Origin: Geomonas oryzae
Lineage (GTDB): Bacteria; Desulfobacterota; Desulfuromonadia; Geobacterales; Geobacteraceae
Length of the DNA: 64,000 nucleotides
Reading direction: 5' to 3'
Assembly (NCBI RefSeq): GCF_004117875.1
Contig: NZ_RAHW01000004.1
Span: 372,001-436,000 of the forward strand
This document shows, piece after piece, positions 1 through 7,228 of this stretch. The translations under genes were made by a program, and so were the position numbers. The number at the start of each line of letters is the position of its first letter. Within the stretch, counting starts at the first letter, position 1. A model generated the notes under the pieces. It did no database searches. It was not told the origin of the DNA and saw only the letters and a list, made by a program, of their open reading frames with translations.

Positions 1-2
1 AG

Positions 3-89
3 TGGATCGAGTACAAAACCGAAGCCGAAGTCAACCCGGTCCGTATGCGTCCGGTACCGCTCGAGTTCGCTCTGTACTTCGACATCTAG
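3..89 (+). CDS. glnA: Glutamine synthetase, C-terminal fragment (type I GlnA)
   Basis: Only the last 28 codons are in the window; the gene runs in from the left edge and stops at TAG 87-89. The frame reads WIEYKTEAEVNPVRMRP and ends PLEFALYFDI. This is the conserved tail of type I glutamine synthetase, where a V-R-M-x-P element precedes the final E-F-x-L-Y-[YF] motif. Glutamine synthetase makes glutamine from glutamate, ammonia and ATP in the cytoplasm. A strong stem-loop terminator follows 25 bases later, so this is the end of its transcript. The identification rests on the short tail only; catalytic residues and any adenylylation site lie outside. Confidence 0.8.
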   Translation, partial: WIEYKTEAEVNPVRMRPVPLEFALYFDI

Positions 90-112
90 GCAGATCTGCT
101 CATACGGGCAGC

Positions 113-142
113 AAAAAAGGCGGGGGAAACCCCGCCTTTTTC
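113..142 (+). terminator. Rho-independent terminator after glnA
   Basis: A GC-rich stem (AAAGGCGGGG and CCCCGCCTTT) with a GAAA-type loop is followed by a T-rich stretch. It lies 25 bases past the glnA stop codon. An A-run on the left side means it could also work on the other strand. Confidence 0.85.
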
Positions 143-252
143 GCGTCATGGGAGGAGGTCTTTCTCCTTGATGCGGTTGGGAAAAACTGCTAACTTCACC
201 CACTGCCGATTTGCCGCTGAAGCGGCAGAGCGCCGCGGCGCGAGGGGGAAGT

Positions 253-600
253 TTGCAGCAGCAAGAGAAGGTGAAAAAGCTGGTCGAGTGGTTCGTGCGG
301 GGGGCGCTGCGGCATGCCGAGGCCATGGAGGCCATGGACGACGAGGCGGCTGCCGCCGAAGTCGCGGACCTGAACCGCTACTATGCGGCACTGAAGCGCG
401 AGGGAGGAGTGGACGAGCTCCTGCTTCGACTCGGCCATCCCGAACCGGCCGTCGCGGGGATGGTGGCCGTCTATGCCATGCGCGAGGCACCAGGGCGCTG
501 CGTGGTGACCCTTACCGCCATCGCCGCGCTGCCCGGGTTGATCGGTTTCAGGGCTCAGGCAGCTCTTGAGCGCTGGGAAAACGGCGACTGGGAGAAATAG
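253..600 (+). CDS. DUF2019 family small helical protein
   Basis: About 115 residues. The protein is rich in alpha helix and resembles DUF2019, a small HEAT-like family of unknown function: a helical N-terminus with a hydrophobic W-F-V patch, a [10 protein letters not shown] segment, an Ala-rich helix with A-P-G-R-C-V-V-T-L, and a terminal [11 protein letters not shown] chose the TTG at 253 because a good Shine-Dalgarno (GAGGGGG, 242-248) lies just before it. A longer reading from TTG 211 has no such site. It stands alone between the glnA terminator and ppnP. The role is unknown; the family call is by resemblance. Confidence 0.65.
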   Translation: MQQQEKVKKLVEWFVRGALRHAEAMEAMDDEAAAAEVADLNRYYAALKREGGVDELLLRLGHPEPAVAGMVAVYAMREAPGRCVVTLTAIAALPGLIGFRAQAALERWENGDWEK

Positions 601-667
601 CTCCGGCTGGTCCCGATGGACCGCCGTCACCAAATGTAATCAACACATAACTAAACTGGAGGTTTTC

Positions 668-979
668 GTGTCCGAATTCAACAACGTAACCGTCGTCAAA
701 GAGGCCAACGTCTATTTCAACGGGGCGGTCACCAGCCGTACCGTTTTCTTCCCCGACGGGTCCCGCAAGACCCTGGGCATCATGATGCCGGGCGAGTACA
801 GCTTCAACACCGGCTCCGCCGAGGTGATGGAGATCATGGCCGGCGAGCTCACCGTGCTGCTCCCGGGCTCCCCTGACTGGGTCGCCATCAAGGGCGGCGA
901 GGCATTCGAGGTCCCCGAGAACGCAAGCTTCGAGCTCAAGGTAACCGCCGTCACCGACTACTGCTGCTCCTACCTCTAA
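668..979 (+). CDS. ppnP: Pyrimidine/purine nucleoside phosphorylase PpnP (DUF1255)
   Basis: 103 residues, the usual length of this single-domain cupin family. PpnP splits nucleosides with phosphate into free base and ribose-1-phosphate in the cytoplasm, with broad substrate range. Family signatures visible are V-Y-F-N-G-x-V-x-S-R-T-V near residue 17, the P-G-E-Y-S-F-N-T block near 41, the E-x-M-E-I-M-A-G-E-L cupin strand near 53, and an S-F-E-L-K-V-x-x-V-x-D-Y-C-C-S-Y-L end. The start is GTG 668, eight bases after a GGAGG (658-662). A hairpin lies directly downstream before gluQ. The assignment is strong on sequence resemblance. Confidence 0.88.
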   Translation: MSEFNNVTVVKEANVYFNGAVTSRTVFFPDGSRKTLGIMMPGEYSFNTGSAEVMEIMAGELTVLLPGSPDWVAIKGGEAFEVPENASFELKVTAVTDYCCSYL

Positions 980-987
980 CACATGAC

Positions 988-1021
988 GCCCCTTGCCGGA
1001 GCATTTCCTCCGGCAAGGGGC
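988..1021 (+). terminator. 13-bp perfect hairpin between ppnP and gluQ
   Basis: The stem 988-1000 pairs perfectly with 1009-1021 around an 8-base loop. There is no T-run after it, so it is either a weak terminator for ppnP or an mRNA structure ahead of the gluQ start at 1028. If gluQ began at ATG 983 instead, the whole hairpin would lie in coding sequence, which argues against that start. Confidence 0.6.
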
Positions 1022-1027
1022 ACGAGC

Positions 1028-1963
1028 GTGACCTTGATTTCCCAACCATCCGAGACAAAACGCATCGTCGGCCGTTTCGCCCCTTCCCCTACCGGACCCT
1101 TGCACGTCGGTTCCCTGGTGGCGGCCTTGGGTAGTTACCTGATCGCTAAACGCGCCGGAGGCCTCTGGCTTTTGCGCATGGAGGATCTGGATCTGCCGCG
1201 CGTGGTCCCTGGTATCTCAGACGACATGATGGCGACCTTGGAGAAGCTGGGCTTTCAGTGGGACGGCGAGGTGCTCTATCAGAGCCGGCGCACCGAGCAG
1301 TACCGCGCCGCAGCGAATGAGCTGCAGAAAAAGGGACTCGCCTACGCCTGCGGCTGCACCAGAAAAGAGATCGCCGAAATCGCCTCCGCACCGCATGAAG
1401 GGGAACTGGTCTATCCTGGGGTGTGCAGGGAAGGGCTGCCGCCTGAAAAGGTGGAGAGGGCGCTGCGGGTGAAGGTCTACGATGAGGTGATCTCTTTCGA
1501 AGACGGCATCATGGGGCGCTACAGCCAGCATCTCACCGCGTCCTGCGGTGATTTCGTCATCCATCGTGCCGACGGTCCCTACGCCTACCATCTGGCCGTG
1601 GTAGTCGACGATGCCGCCTCCGGGGTGAATCAGGTAGTGCGCGGCTCCGATCTGCTCGCCTCCACGCCGCGCCAGATCTATCTGCAGCGCATTTTCGGCT
1701 TCCCGACCCCGGATTACTACCATCTTCCCCTGGTAACCGGTCCCGACGGCGCGAAGCTCAGCAAGCGCGACAACGCCGTTTCCCTAGCTGCCGGTCGCGA
1801 TCTCGACCGCGATGGCGGAAAACTCCTTCACTCCGCGCTGCGCTTCCTGGGGCAGGCCCCCCCGACCGACCTTCAGGAAGCCCAACCCGCCGAAGTCCTA
1901 GCCTGGGGCGTAGCCCATCTCGACTTGTCCGCCATCCCCCGCACTCCCGCCCCATTCATTTAG
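1028..1963 (+). CDS. gluQ: Glutamyl-Q tRNA(Asp) synthetase
   Basis: 311 residues, matching the short GluRS paralogue family that lacks the anticodon-binding domain. It charges glutamate and transfers it to queuosine at the wobble base of tRNA(Asp). The class I Rossmann core shows the F-A-P-S-P-T-G-P-L-H-V-G-S signature (HIGH-like motif HVGS at about 26-29) and A-K-L-S-K-R (KMSKS-like, about 243-247). Cysteines in Y-A-C-G-C-T-R-K and Y-P-G-V-C are the expected zinc ligands. Start GTG 1028 was preferred over ATG 983 because homology begins just after it, GGGG at 1017-1020 gives a ribosome site, and the earlier start would read through a perfect hairpin. The gene stands alone. Confidence 0.9.
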   Translation: MTLISQPSETKRIVGRFAPSPTGPLHVGSLVAALGSYLIAKRAGGLWLLRMEDLDLPRVVPGISDDMMATLEKLGFQWDGEVLYQSRRTEQYRAAANELQKKGLAYACGCTRKEIAEIASAPHEGELVYPGVCREGLPPEKVERALRVKVYDEVISFEDGIMGRYSQHLTASCGDFVIHRADGPYAYHLAVVVDDAASGVNQVVRGSDLLASTPRQIYLQRIFGFPTPDYYHLPLVTGPDGAKLSKRDNAVSLAAGRDLDRDGGKLLHSALRFLGQAPPTDLQEAQPAEVLAWGVAHLDLSAIPRTPAPFI

Positions 1964-2028
1964 CTGCTTCGGTGCCTTCCGGCGAAGTAAGGCGTGCTCC
2001 CTTGAAATATAAGAGGATGCCCCAAGGT

Positions 2029-2096
2029 TCCCCCCTTTGCGAAGGGGGAGCCTGCCCCCCGTAGCCTTGGCGAAGGGGGGGCAGGGGGGATTTGCC
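2029..2096. repeat. Nested inverted G/C-tract repeats between convergent genes
   Basis: Two adjacent stem-loops made of C-runs and G-runs (one with CCCCCTT/AAGGGGG arms near 2031-2048, one with CTGCCCCCC/GGGGGGCAG arms) fill the gap between gluQ and the convergent lipoprotein gene. They may act as a bidirectional terminator or be copies of an interspersed palindromic repeat. I cannot tell which from one window. Confidence 0.5.
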
Positions 2097-2102
2097 TTTT
2101 AC

Positions 2103-2312
2103 CTACCCCTGATCCAGAAACGGCGAAGCCGGCACTGACTCCCTCTTCTCCGGAGCAACCCGCTCCCGCCTCTGCAGACCGTCCCGGATCTGGTCCAGCA
2201 CCTCCCCGCTCAATCCCGGCTCCTTCATCATGTGCCGCACCATCGCCTCGTTCAGCGTCTCGCATCCGGAAAGGAAGAGAAAACCTAGCAGCAGGAAACT
2301 TGAAGGCCTCAC
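2103..2312 (-). CDS. Small predicted lipoprotein
   Basis: 69 residues. The N-terminus V-R-P-S-S-F-L-L-L-G-F-L-F-L-S-G-C is a lipoprotein signal peptide with lipobox L-S-G-C (Cys at 17). The mature part is a short charged helix pair with no recognised domain. The start GTG overlaps the stop of the thioesterase gene upstream in a GTGA arrangement, with an AAGGAAG ribosome site, so the two are probably translationally coupled. The function is unknown. Predicted location is the inner face of the outer membrane or the periplasm. Confidence 0.6.
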   Translation of the reverse strand: MRPSSFLLLGFLFLSGCETLNEAMVRHMMKEPGLSGEVLDQIRDGLQRRERVAPEKRESVPASPFLDQG

Positions 2313-2743
2313 GCTTCCTTTCTCCTTTTCTCCGCCGCACGCCACTTCTCGATTTCCGCCTCGGTGACCGGCTGCCATTGAGGCACGGGGGAGGGGTGCC
2401 AGTTCTCGTCCACCGCCACCATGGTGAAGATGCCGCTCGCCGCGAGACGCCTTTCGCCGTCGGTGACGTTCTCCGCCTCGACCTCCACCTCGACCTCCAT
2501 CGAGGACCTCCCGACGTGAACGATGGTGGCCCGCGAGTAGATCACCTCGCCAACGTTTATGGGGGTGTGGAAGGAGATGCGCTGTGCGCAAGCAGTCACG
2601 ACGCGTTTGCGCGCATACCGCCAGCAGACCACCCCCGCGGTCTTGTCCATGATGCTCATGATGACCCCGCCGAAGATGTTGCCGTAGGAGTTGGTGTCCT
2701 TCGGGAGGAGGGTCTCGATCAGTTCCGCCTTCCTGTTATCCAT
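2309..2743 (-). CDS. Hotdog-fold acyl-CoA thioesterase (YciA-like)
   Basis: 144 residues. Acyl-CoA hydrolases of this family cleave acyl-CoA to free acid and CoA in the cytoplasm. Family marks are L-P-x-D-T-N-S-Y-G-N-I-F-G-G (catalytic Asn/Gly-rich loop, about 14-27), the long central hotdog helix I-M-S-I-M-D-K-T-A-G-V, S-F-H-T-P-I-N-V-G-E-V near 57, and F-T-M-V-A-V-D near 105. Length is typical. It is the first gene of a two-gene unit with the overlapping small lipoprotein, and sits 12 bases downstream of the nucleotidyltransferase gene. Substrate chain length cannot be read from sequence. Confidence 0.85.
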   Translation of the reverse strand: MDNRKAELIETLLPKDTNSYGNIFGGVIMSIMDKTAGVVCWRYARKRVVTACAQRISFHTPINVGEVIYSRATIVHVGRSSMEVEVEVEAENVTDGERRLAASGIFTMVAVDENWHPSPVPQWQPVTEAEIEKWRAAEKRRKEA

Positions 2744-2755
2744 GAAAGCTCCTTT

Positions 2756-3373
2756 TCATTGCGTCCCGATACCGGCCGCGATGAGTCTTTTAAGTTGTGC
2801 CGCATTGGCCCGCTCCATCGCTTTCCCCGTGATGCTGCTTATGGTGCGGTTGCGTCTCTCCTCGGTCGGATAGACGGAGCATTCGATCTCGACGCCGTCT
2901 TCCTCGAGGTAGATGTGGGTGTAGTCCCTGATCATGCCCCCCTTTCTGATGGGGACCGTCTCGGTCTGGAAGGCCATCCCCTGCTCCGCGAGCATCTTTT
3001 CCACCTCCTCGACCGAGTCGGCGAAAAGATGGATGTCGATGTCGCTGCGCTCGGTGACCGCACCGGAGAGGACCGAGCCGACCAGGTAAGGCGAAAAGGG
3101 GGCGAAGAACTCCAGGTAGGAGAGGGCGGTGAGCCTCAGGCGCAAAAGCCGTTCCGGAAGCACCTTTTCCTCCCTGGCAGCGATCAAACGGGCGAGCTCG
3201 TCGTGGATCTCCGCGTTGGTGGGGAGGTGGGAGCCGAGCGACAGTGCCTTTTCCGGCCCGAACCGTTTCGCGGCCTTGCGTTTCGCGTCGCGGTACTCGC
3301 GGACGCCGTCCTCGTACATGAGCCGCGCCGCCTCGCGGGCGATCAAGCCGCGTATCTTGTCGTCCTTTCTCAT
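2756..3373 (-). CDS. Nucleotidyltransferase-domain protein
   Basis: 205 residues. The core contains Y-L-V-G-S-V-L-S-G-A-V-T-E-R-S-D-I-D-I-H-L (about 96-116), which is the G-S-x(n)-S-D-x-D pattern of DNA polymerase beta-type nucleotidyltransferases with both metal-binding aspartates present. A third acidic residue may be in G-V-E-I-E-C-S-V-Y. The N-terminus is a charged helical region. The target of nucleotide transfer (tRNA, antibiotic, protein or a toxin role) cannot be decided. It is the first gene of the minus-strand cluster with the thioesterase, 12 bases apart. Confidence 0.75.
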   Translation of the reverse strand: MRKDDKIRGLIAREAARLMYEDGVREYRDAKRKAAKRFGPEKALSLGSHLPTNAEIHDELARLIAAREEKVLPERLLRLRLTALSYLEFFAPFSPYLVGSVLSGAVTERSDIDIHLFADSVEEVEKMLAEQGMAFQTETVPIRKGGMIRDYTHIYLEEDGVEIECSVYPTEERRNRTISSITGKAMERANAAQLKRLIAAGIGTQ

Positions 3374-3462
3374 GATGAGAGTATAGCGGATGACGCGCGA
3401 TATGATACGACATTTGCGGAGGAGGGGGTATCGGATTTTTTCCTGTCATTAAAAAAAGGGGT

Positions 3463-3490
3463 TGACTGGGGTCGCTCGGTTTGCTATAAA
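3463..3490 (+). promoter_or_regulatory. Sigma-70 promoter of tRNA-Gly
   Basis: TTGACT (3463-3468) and TATAAA (3485-3490) are spaced 16 bases apart, close to consensus, and end 15 bases before the mature tRNA 5' end. Confidence 0.75.
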
Positions 3491-3505
3491 CAGGATCTCT
3501 CCTGA

Positions 3506-3581
<76 letters not shown>

Positions 3582-3589
3582 TTATCTAT

Positions 3590-3618
3590 AAGGAATCCTT
3601 ACGGATTCTTCTCTTTGA
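3590..3618 (+). terminator. Terminator of tRNA-Gly
   Basis: AAGGAATCC and GGATTCTT form a hairpin followed by CTCTTTG. Related versions with a longer T-run follow the tRNA-tail copies at 39308 and 40107, so this terminator travelled with the attachment region. Confidence 0.7.
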
Positions 3619-3663
3619 GCCCCGGCTTTCGCATGAACTTTCGCATGCAGCCGGGGCTTTCGC

Positions 3664-4908
3664 TTATCTGCCCTTTTTGAAGTCCCTTCCGAAGTAGGAA
3701 AGAATCCTCAGCCGGTCCTGTTCCAGCCCCTCAACGTAGCGCCCGTAGACCTCGTAGATCATCTGCTTGCTCGCGTGCCCCATCAGGTTCACCAGCCGGT
3801 TCTGGTCGGTCCTGATCGCCAAAGCCCACGCCGCGAAGGTATGCCGGGTGGTGTAGGGCTTGCGGTACTTGACTCCCGCCTGCTTCAGCGCCTTGACCCA
3901 TACCCGCCGCTGAAACCTCTCGGCGGTGAAGGTCATCCCGTTTTGCATCGTGAAGAGGTATTCCCCGGAGGCCTTGGATGCAGCATCTTCCAGAATCTCC
4001 GCTATTGCTTTCGTTAGCGGAATCCGGCGCTCCCGGTACATCGTCTTCAGCTCGTCGGACTCTTCACCCCGCACGATGGATTGCTCCACGTATAGGTAGC
4101 CTTCCCGGATATGGGATTTTTTGAGGGCGGCGATTTCGGAGGCAATCATGCCGGTGAGGACCATCAGCTTCGCCACCGGGCGGTAGTGAGGCTCCATCGC
4201 CTCTATGATCGCCGACCACTCGGCGAAGCGGAACACCTCCACGACTTTCTTCTTTTTCTTCGGGAGGTGCCTCTTCAACAACCTGCACGGGTCAGGGAGA
4301 TTCCAGCGGTGCTCCTCCATCGCGTCATGCCAGATGGTTTTGAAGACCTGCAGGACGTTGAGCATCCTGTTTCGGGAGAGAGGCTGTCCGTCTTTCGCGC
4401 CTCCCCTGTGCTTCAGGGAGGCGAGGAACTTCTGCATCTCAACGCCGGTGATGTGGAAAAAGCTCTTGGTCCCGAAGTAGGGCACCAGCCAGTAGTCTAT
4501 GACGCTGCGGTAGTCCTCCCGCTTGGTGTGAGAGGGGAAATTCTGCCATACCGCATCGTACCAGCGCTGCACGTAGGAGCCGAACGTTACGCCTCGGGCA
4601 TCGGGCGCGTACTCTCCCCCCTCCAGGCGGGTGTGAAACTCCTTCTCCTCGTCGGAGGCTCCGGGGAACACCTTGGCGAACTCAAGCGTCCCCATCTTTT
4701 TCTGCTCAAGGAGGATTTCAAGAAGCTTTTCAGCCTTCCTCCGATTGGCAGGCGTGTCATCGAGCCCCGTGCTCTTCTCCACGCGGACACTGTGGTAGAA
4801 GAAGTCCAGGTACAACTTCCTCGACCCGTTTTTTCGGGCGATACGCCCCTCGTACTTCTTCGGCTTTTCAAAAACCTCTACTGCAAGTGCACAATTGCTA
4901 CCTGCCAT
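3664..4908 (-). CDS. int: Tyrosine-recombinase integrase of the island
   Basis: 414 residues, normal for a phage or island integrase: an N-terminal arm-binding part with the K-Y-E-G-R-I-x-R-K-N-G-S-R-K-L-Y-L-D pattern (about 18-36), a SAM-like core-binding domain, and a C-terminal catalytic domain. Visible catalytic residues are R-H-T-F (box II Arg), L-M-G-H (third His) and the nucleophile Tyr in V-Y-G-R-Y-V-E-G. The first catalytic Arg, normally in T-G-x-R-x-S-E, is replaced by Ile (T-G-M-I-A-S-E), which is odd. The start ATG 4908 follows AAAGGAG. The gene points at tRNA-Gly with its stop 83 bases from the tRNA end, the usual order for elements that insert in tRNA 3' ends. A hairpin at 3619-3655 probably terminates it. 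Confidence 0.92.
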   Translation of the reverse strand: MAGSNCALAVEVFEKPKKYEGRIARKNGSRKLYLDFFYHSVRVEKSTGLDDTPANRRKAEKLLEILLEQKKMGTLEFAKVFPGASDEEKEFHTRLEGGEYAPDARGVTFGSYVQRWYDAVWQNFPSHTKREDYRSVIDYWLVPYFGTKSFFHITGVEMQKFLASLKHRGGAKDGQPLSRNRMLNVLQVFKTIWHDAMEEHRWNLPDPCRLLKRHLPKKKKKVVEVFRFAEWSAIIEAMEPHYRPVAKLMVLTGMIASEIAALKKSHIREGYLYVEQSIVRGEESDELKTMYRERRIPLTKAIAEILEDAASKASGEYLFTMQNGMTFTAERFQRRVWVKALKQAGVKYRKPYTTRHTFAAWALAIRTDQNRLVNLMGHASKQMIYEVYGRYVEGLEQDRLRILSYFGRDFKKGR

Positions 4909-4998
4909 TTAATGCTCCTTTCCTCTATCCACCTCCTTCCCTGTGGTTTCCGTCCGGGGCGGCATTATATCACATAACTTGCTGATACCGAAGAGGTT

Positions 4999-5280
4999 TT
5001 ACATGACATCAATGAAGCTGTTGTCCAAGGCGATACGATTTCGTCCTCCCTTGCCCCTGCGACAGAGTGTCGGTCGCTTCTGTTCGCCGTAAGCGCACAG
5101 AGAGAGGGTAAGGAGGTGCGCGATTAGCTCTTCATTCCAGAGAATTCGCACGACTCTTCCAATCCGCACAACGTGGGTTCCCGCAGCTAAACGTCCTTCG
5201 GCCACCCACATGTAGGCGGTGGAGCGGGATATCTGCATCCGTTGTGCGAACTGCTCTATGGTCAACAGTTCCTGTCCCAT
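4999..5280 (-). CDS. Excisionase-like helix-turn-helix protein
   Basis: 93 residues. The first 60 residues hold a winged helix-turn-helix of the MerR/Xis type: E-L-L-T-I-E-Q-F-A-Q-R-M-Q-I-S-R-S-T-A-Y (recognition helix ends T-A-Y-M-W-V-A-E-G-R-L), followed by a wing with R-I-G-R-V-V-R-I. The C-terminal 30 residues are basic and unassigned. It sits immediately upstream of the integrase on the same strand, which is the usual place for a recombination directionality factor. Acting as excisionase is inferred from fold and position. Confidence 0.7.
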   Translation of the reverse strand: MGQELLTIEQFAQRMQISRSTAYMWVAEGRLAAGTHVVRIGRVVRILWNEELIAHLLTLSLCAYGEQKRPTLCRRGKGGRNRIALDNSFIDVM

Positions 5281-5281
5281 A

Positions 5282-5851
5282 TCAGTCGCGGTTTGATCCT
5301 TTCTTTTTGGGAACTTTCGCTATCCACTCGTCAATCCGTTTCCGGTCCACAATGAAGCCCTCTTTTGTCACCTCTGAGAATCCCAATTTCTGCCGGGTGG
5401 CGGGGTCAAAAAGCATGCCGGTACAGGTGTGTCTGAATATGCGCTTGTCACCGTTTCCCTGGCCGCTAGAGAGCATCGAAAGCCTGAAAAGAGTCTGTAC
5501 GAATGCACCCTCGCGAATTCCGAGATACCGGACTATTGCGCGCATCATCGGCGTGGTGATGCACAGCGCATCACGTTTGACCTGTTTAAACCCCGCCTGG
5601 TGCCATCCCTCCTCGTTCTTAGCCCAGACCGGCAGCGTGAGTTCCGTTTCGCCCATGTCGAGCACCTGCGGAATTTTGTCTTTAACTCCTTGGACCGCCA
5701 TTTTCACTTTCACCAGGGCGTGGGCGAAGCGGGCAACGACAAAAAAATCGTCAGGTCCGATGTCCCTGCGATGCAACGTCGTGTCGCGGTGGTCGATTCT
5801 CCTGTGCGCCTTGGCACCGTTCAGCAACTCATCGACGAATCCGTAGCTCAT
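5282..5851 (-). CDS. Island protein of unknown function (189 aa)
   Basis: A soluble, mixed alpha/beta protein with no signal peptide or membrane segment. It ends in a basic tail (V-P-K-K-K-G-S-N-R-D). A weak match to a known fold cannot be claimed. It is separated by one base from the excisionase-like gene and two bases from the upstream gene, so the three are probably co-transcribed. The context (integrase, excisionase, ribbon-helix-helix-like gene) suggests element maintenance or control, but this is a guess. Confidence 0.6.
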   Translation of the reverse strand: MSYGFVDELLNGAKAHRRIDHRDTTLHRRDIGPDDFFVVARFAHALVKVKMAVQGVKDKIPQVLDMGETELTLPVWAKNEEGWHQAGFKQVKRDALCITTPMMRAIVRYLGIREGAFVQTLFRLSMLSSGQGNGDKRIFRHTCTGMLFDPATRQKLGFSEVTKEGFIVDRKRIDEWIAKVPKKKGSNRD

Positions 5852-5853
5852 AG

Positions 5854-6939
5854 CTAGACCTCTTCCCTGTAGGGGGACAAAAAGTTCAGAAAAACACGTA
5901 GCTCGATTGTGCGGAGGTCATAGAAGACGTTGTGCTTGGCTCTTACAAGACCTGTCTTCCGTTTTCTCAGCCACTCGTTGACCAGGATGTTAGGAACATG
6001 CCTGATATCCAATTGTTTTGCCTCGTTTTCCGCCATCGTCATCATTAGCGGCTGCATTGCGCGCCACAGCCACTTTCGTAGCTTCATGATTTCTTCGCGT
6101 GAGTCCTTGGCCCATTTCGCACGCACGGCGAAGCTTTTTATCTCTGCGCGAATCAGCTTTATCTTGTAATCGACAGCCACATCCAACCGGATCACTCTGC
6201 GAATTTCCGCTTTGAAGGAGGCAAGGGCGGCTGATGACAGGGTAATGGTTACCTTGATCTTTGAGGGAGAGGCATCGTACCGGACGTTGTAGTCGAAGAT
6301 AGTGACGGGGGACCGGTTGAGGTCAATGCCCTTGTTACTGGAATGCTTGTGCAGACTGTAGAGGCAGTTACCGATGCGGAGGGAGTGCCGGTCCCTCTCA
6401 GTCTCGATCATGATCGGGTCGAATAAAGTCCTGGCAAGCCGCCCCGAGGCGGTCTCCCGCCAATAGTAAGCACGGAACAAAGCAACAAGGACCTTAGTAA
6501 AGGTCCGGTCGTGGATGCCGAAAGCCTCCAGCCGCTTTTCCAGAAGAGCCGGGTTGTGTGTGCGGGGGACCTCCTTGCAACTGATGAAACGCCGCCTGGC
6601 GTTCCCTCCGACGTAGATGCGCAGCCATGACAGGACGTGTCCCCGATGCTGGTCCGGGTGCATTGAGCCGGGAACGCGGGCAAGCAACGGGAGCATTACC
6701 AGAAGCGCCTGGAGCAGCAACCTCATATCCCGCTGGACCTTCATGCCGTCATCACGGTGGAAGTATTTCTGTACCGCAACTTCAGCGAGGAGACGCACGG
6801 ATGGACGTTGCATTGCATGATACAATTCGCGCCCTTGGTAATGTCCAATTCGTACAAGCTTGGCGGCGAGGCGACGATACTGGTAATAAGCCGACGCTTC
6901 CGTCAGGGGCACGCTCTTAGCTGGTATGAGTTTCGCCAT
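5854..6939 (-). CDS. Island protein of unknown function (361 aa)
   Basis: A basic, helix-rich protein without a signal peptide. The region R-R-R-F-I-S-C-K-E-V-P-R-T-H-N and several R/K-rich helices suggest nucleic-acid binding, but no domain is recognised. I chose ATG 6939 because it follows GAGGGGAAAT; the frame is open nine codons further upstream. Its 5' end overlaps the last 23 bases of the small gene before it, so the two are likely translated from one message with the downstream unknown gene and the excisionase. A replication or transfer role is possible but unsupported. Confidence 0.6.
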   Translation of the reverse strand: MAKLIPAKSVPLTEASAYYQYRRLAAKLVRIGHYQGRELYHAMQRPSVRLLAEVAVQKYFHRDDGMKVQRDMRLLLQALLVMLPLLARVPGSMHPDQHRGHVLSWLRIYVGGNARRRFISCKEVPRTHNPALLEKRLEAFGIHDRTFTKVLVALFRAYYWRETASGRLARTLFDPIMIETERDRHSLRIGNCLYSLHKHSSNKGIDLNRSPVTIFDYNVRYDASPSKIKVTITLSSAALASFKAEIRRVIRLDVAVDYKIKLIRAEIKSFAVRAKWAKDSREEIMKLRKWLWRAMQPLMMTMAENEAKQLDIRHVPNILVNEWLRKRKTGLVRAKHNVFYDLRTIELRVFLNFLSPYREEV

Positions 6940-7150
6940 TATTTCCCCTCGTGGCACGGATTCCATCCAGTTGTCTACGCGCTTCTTCGTTTTCTTTCAG
7001 AAACCATGCACGGAATGCTTCTTGGAAATCCAAGCGGAGCCCGAGTTTTTTGGCGACTGCACGGTTTTTCTGCATCATCTCGTCAAGTTCCTCGGTAAGG
7101 TAAAACTGGATGCGGGGCCTTTTGCGGCTCCCAGGCTTGATAATGCGCAT
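6917..7150 (-). CDS. Small ribbon-helix-helix-like protein
   Basis: 77 residues from ATG 7150, which is preceded by AAAGGAGG (a very good ribosome site). The sequence has R-P-R-I-Q-F-Y-L-T-E-E-L-D-E-M-M-Q-K near residue 11, resembling the beta strand plus first helix of ribbon-helix-helix DNA-binding proteins, then a charged helix. It is the first gene of the left minus-strand island cluster and overlaps the next gene by 23 bases. A repressor or partition role is plausible from the fold only. Confidence 0.6.
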   Translation of the reverse strand: MRIIKPGSRKRPRIQFYLTEELDEMMQKNRAVAKKLGLRLDFQEAFRAWFLKENEEARRQLDGIRATRGNNGETHTS

Positions 7151-7196
7151 GCAGATGCCTCCTTTGTGCCTTTGGGATAACCGGGCTCTTCGGAAA

Positions 7197-7228
7197 TGGA
7201 AAAGCCCGAGATACAGACTATCTCGGGC
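7197..7228 (-). terminator. Minus-strand terminator
   Basis: GCCCGAGATA (7204-7213) and TATCTCGGGC (7219-7228) form a perfect 10-bp stem. On the minus strand it is followed by TTTTCC. It implies a minus-strand transcript coming from the 7.2-8 kb region, where no convincing gene is visible. Confidence 0.6.

Noticed and set aside
2300-3505. A 401-residue plus-strand frame across the thioesterase and nucleotidyltransferase genes
   Set aside because: His/Asp/Arg-rich antisense of two genes with clear family motifs; it even runs into the tRNA promoter.
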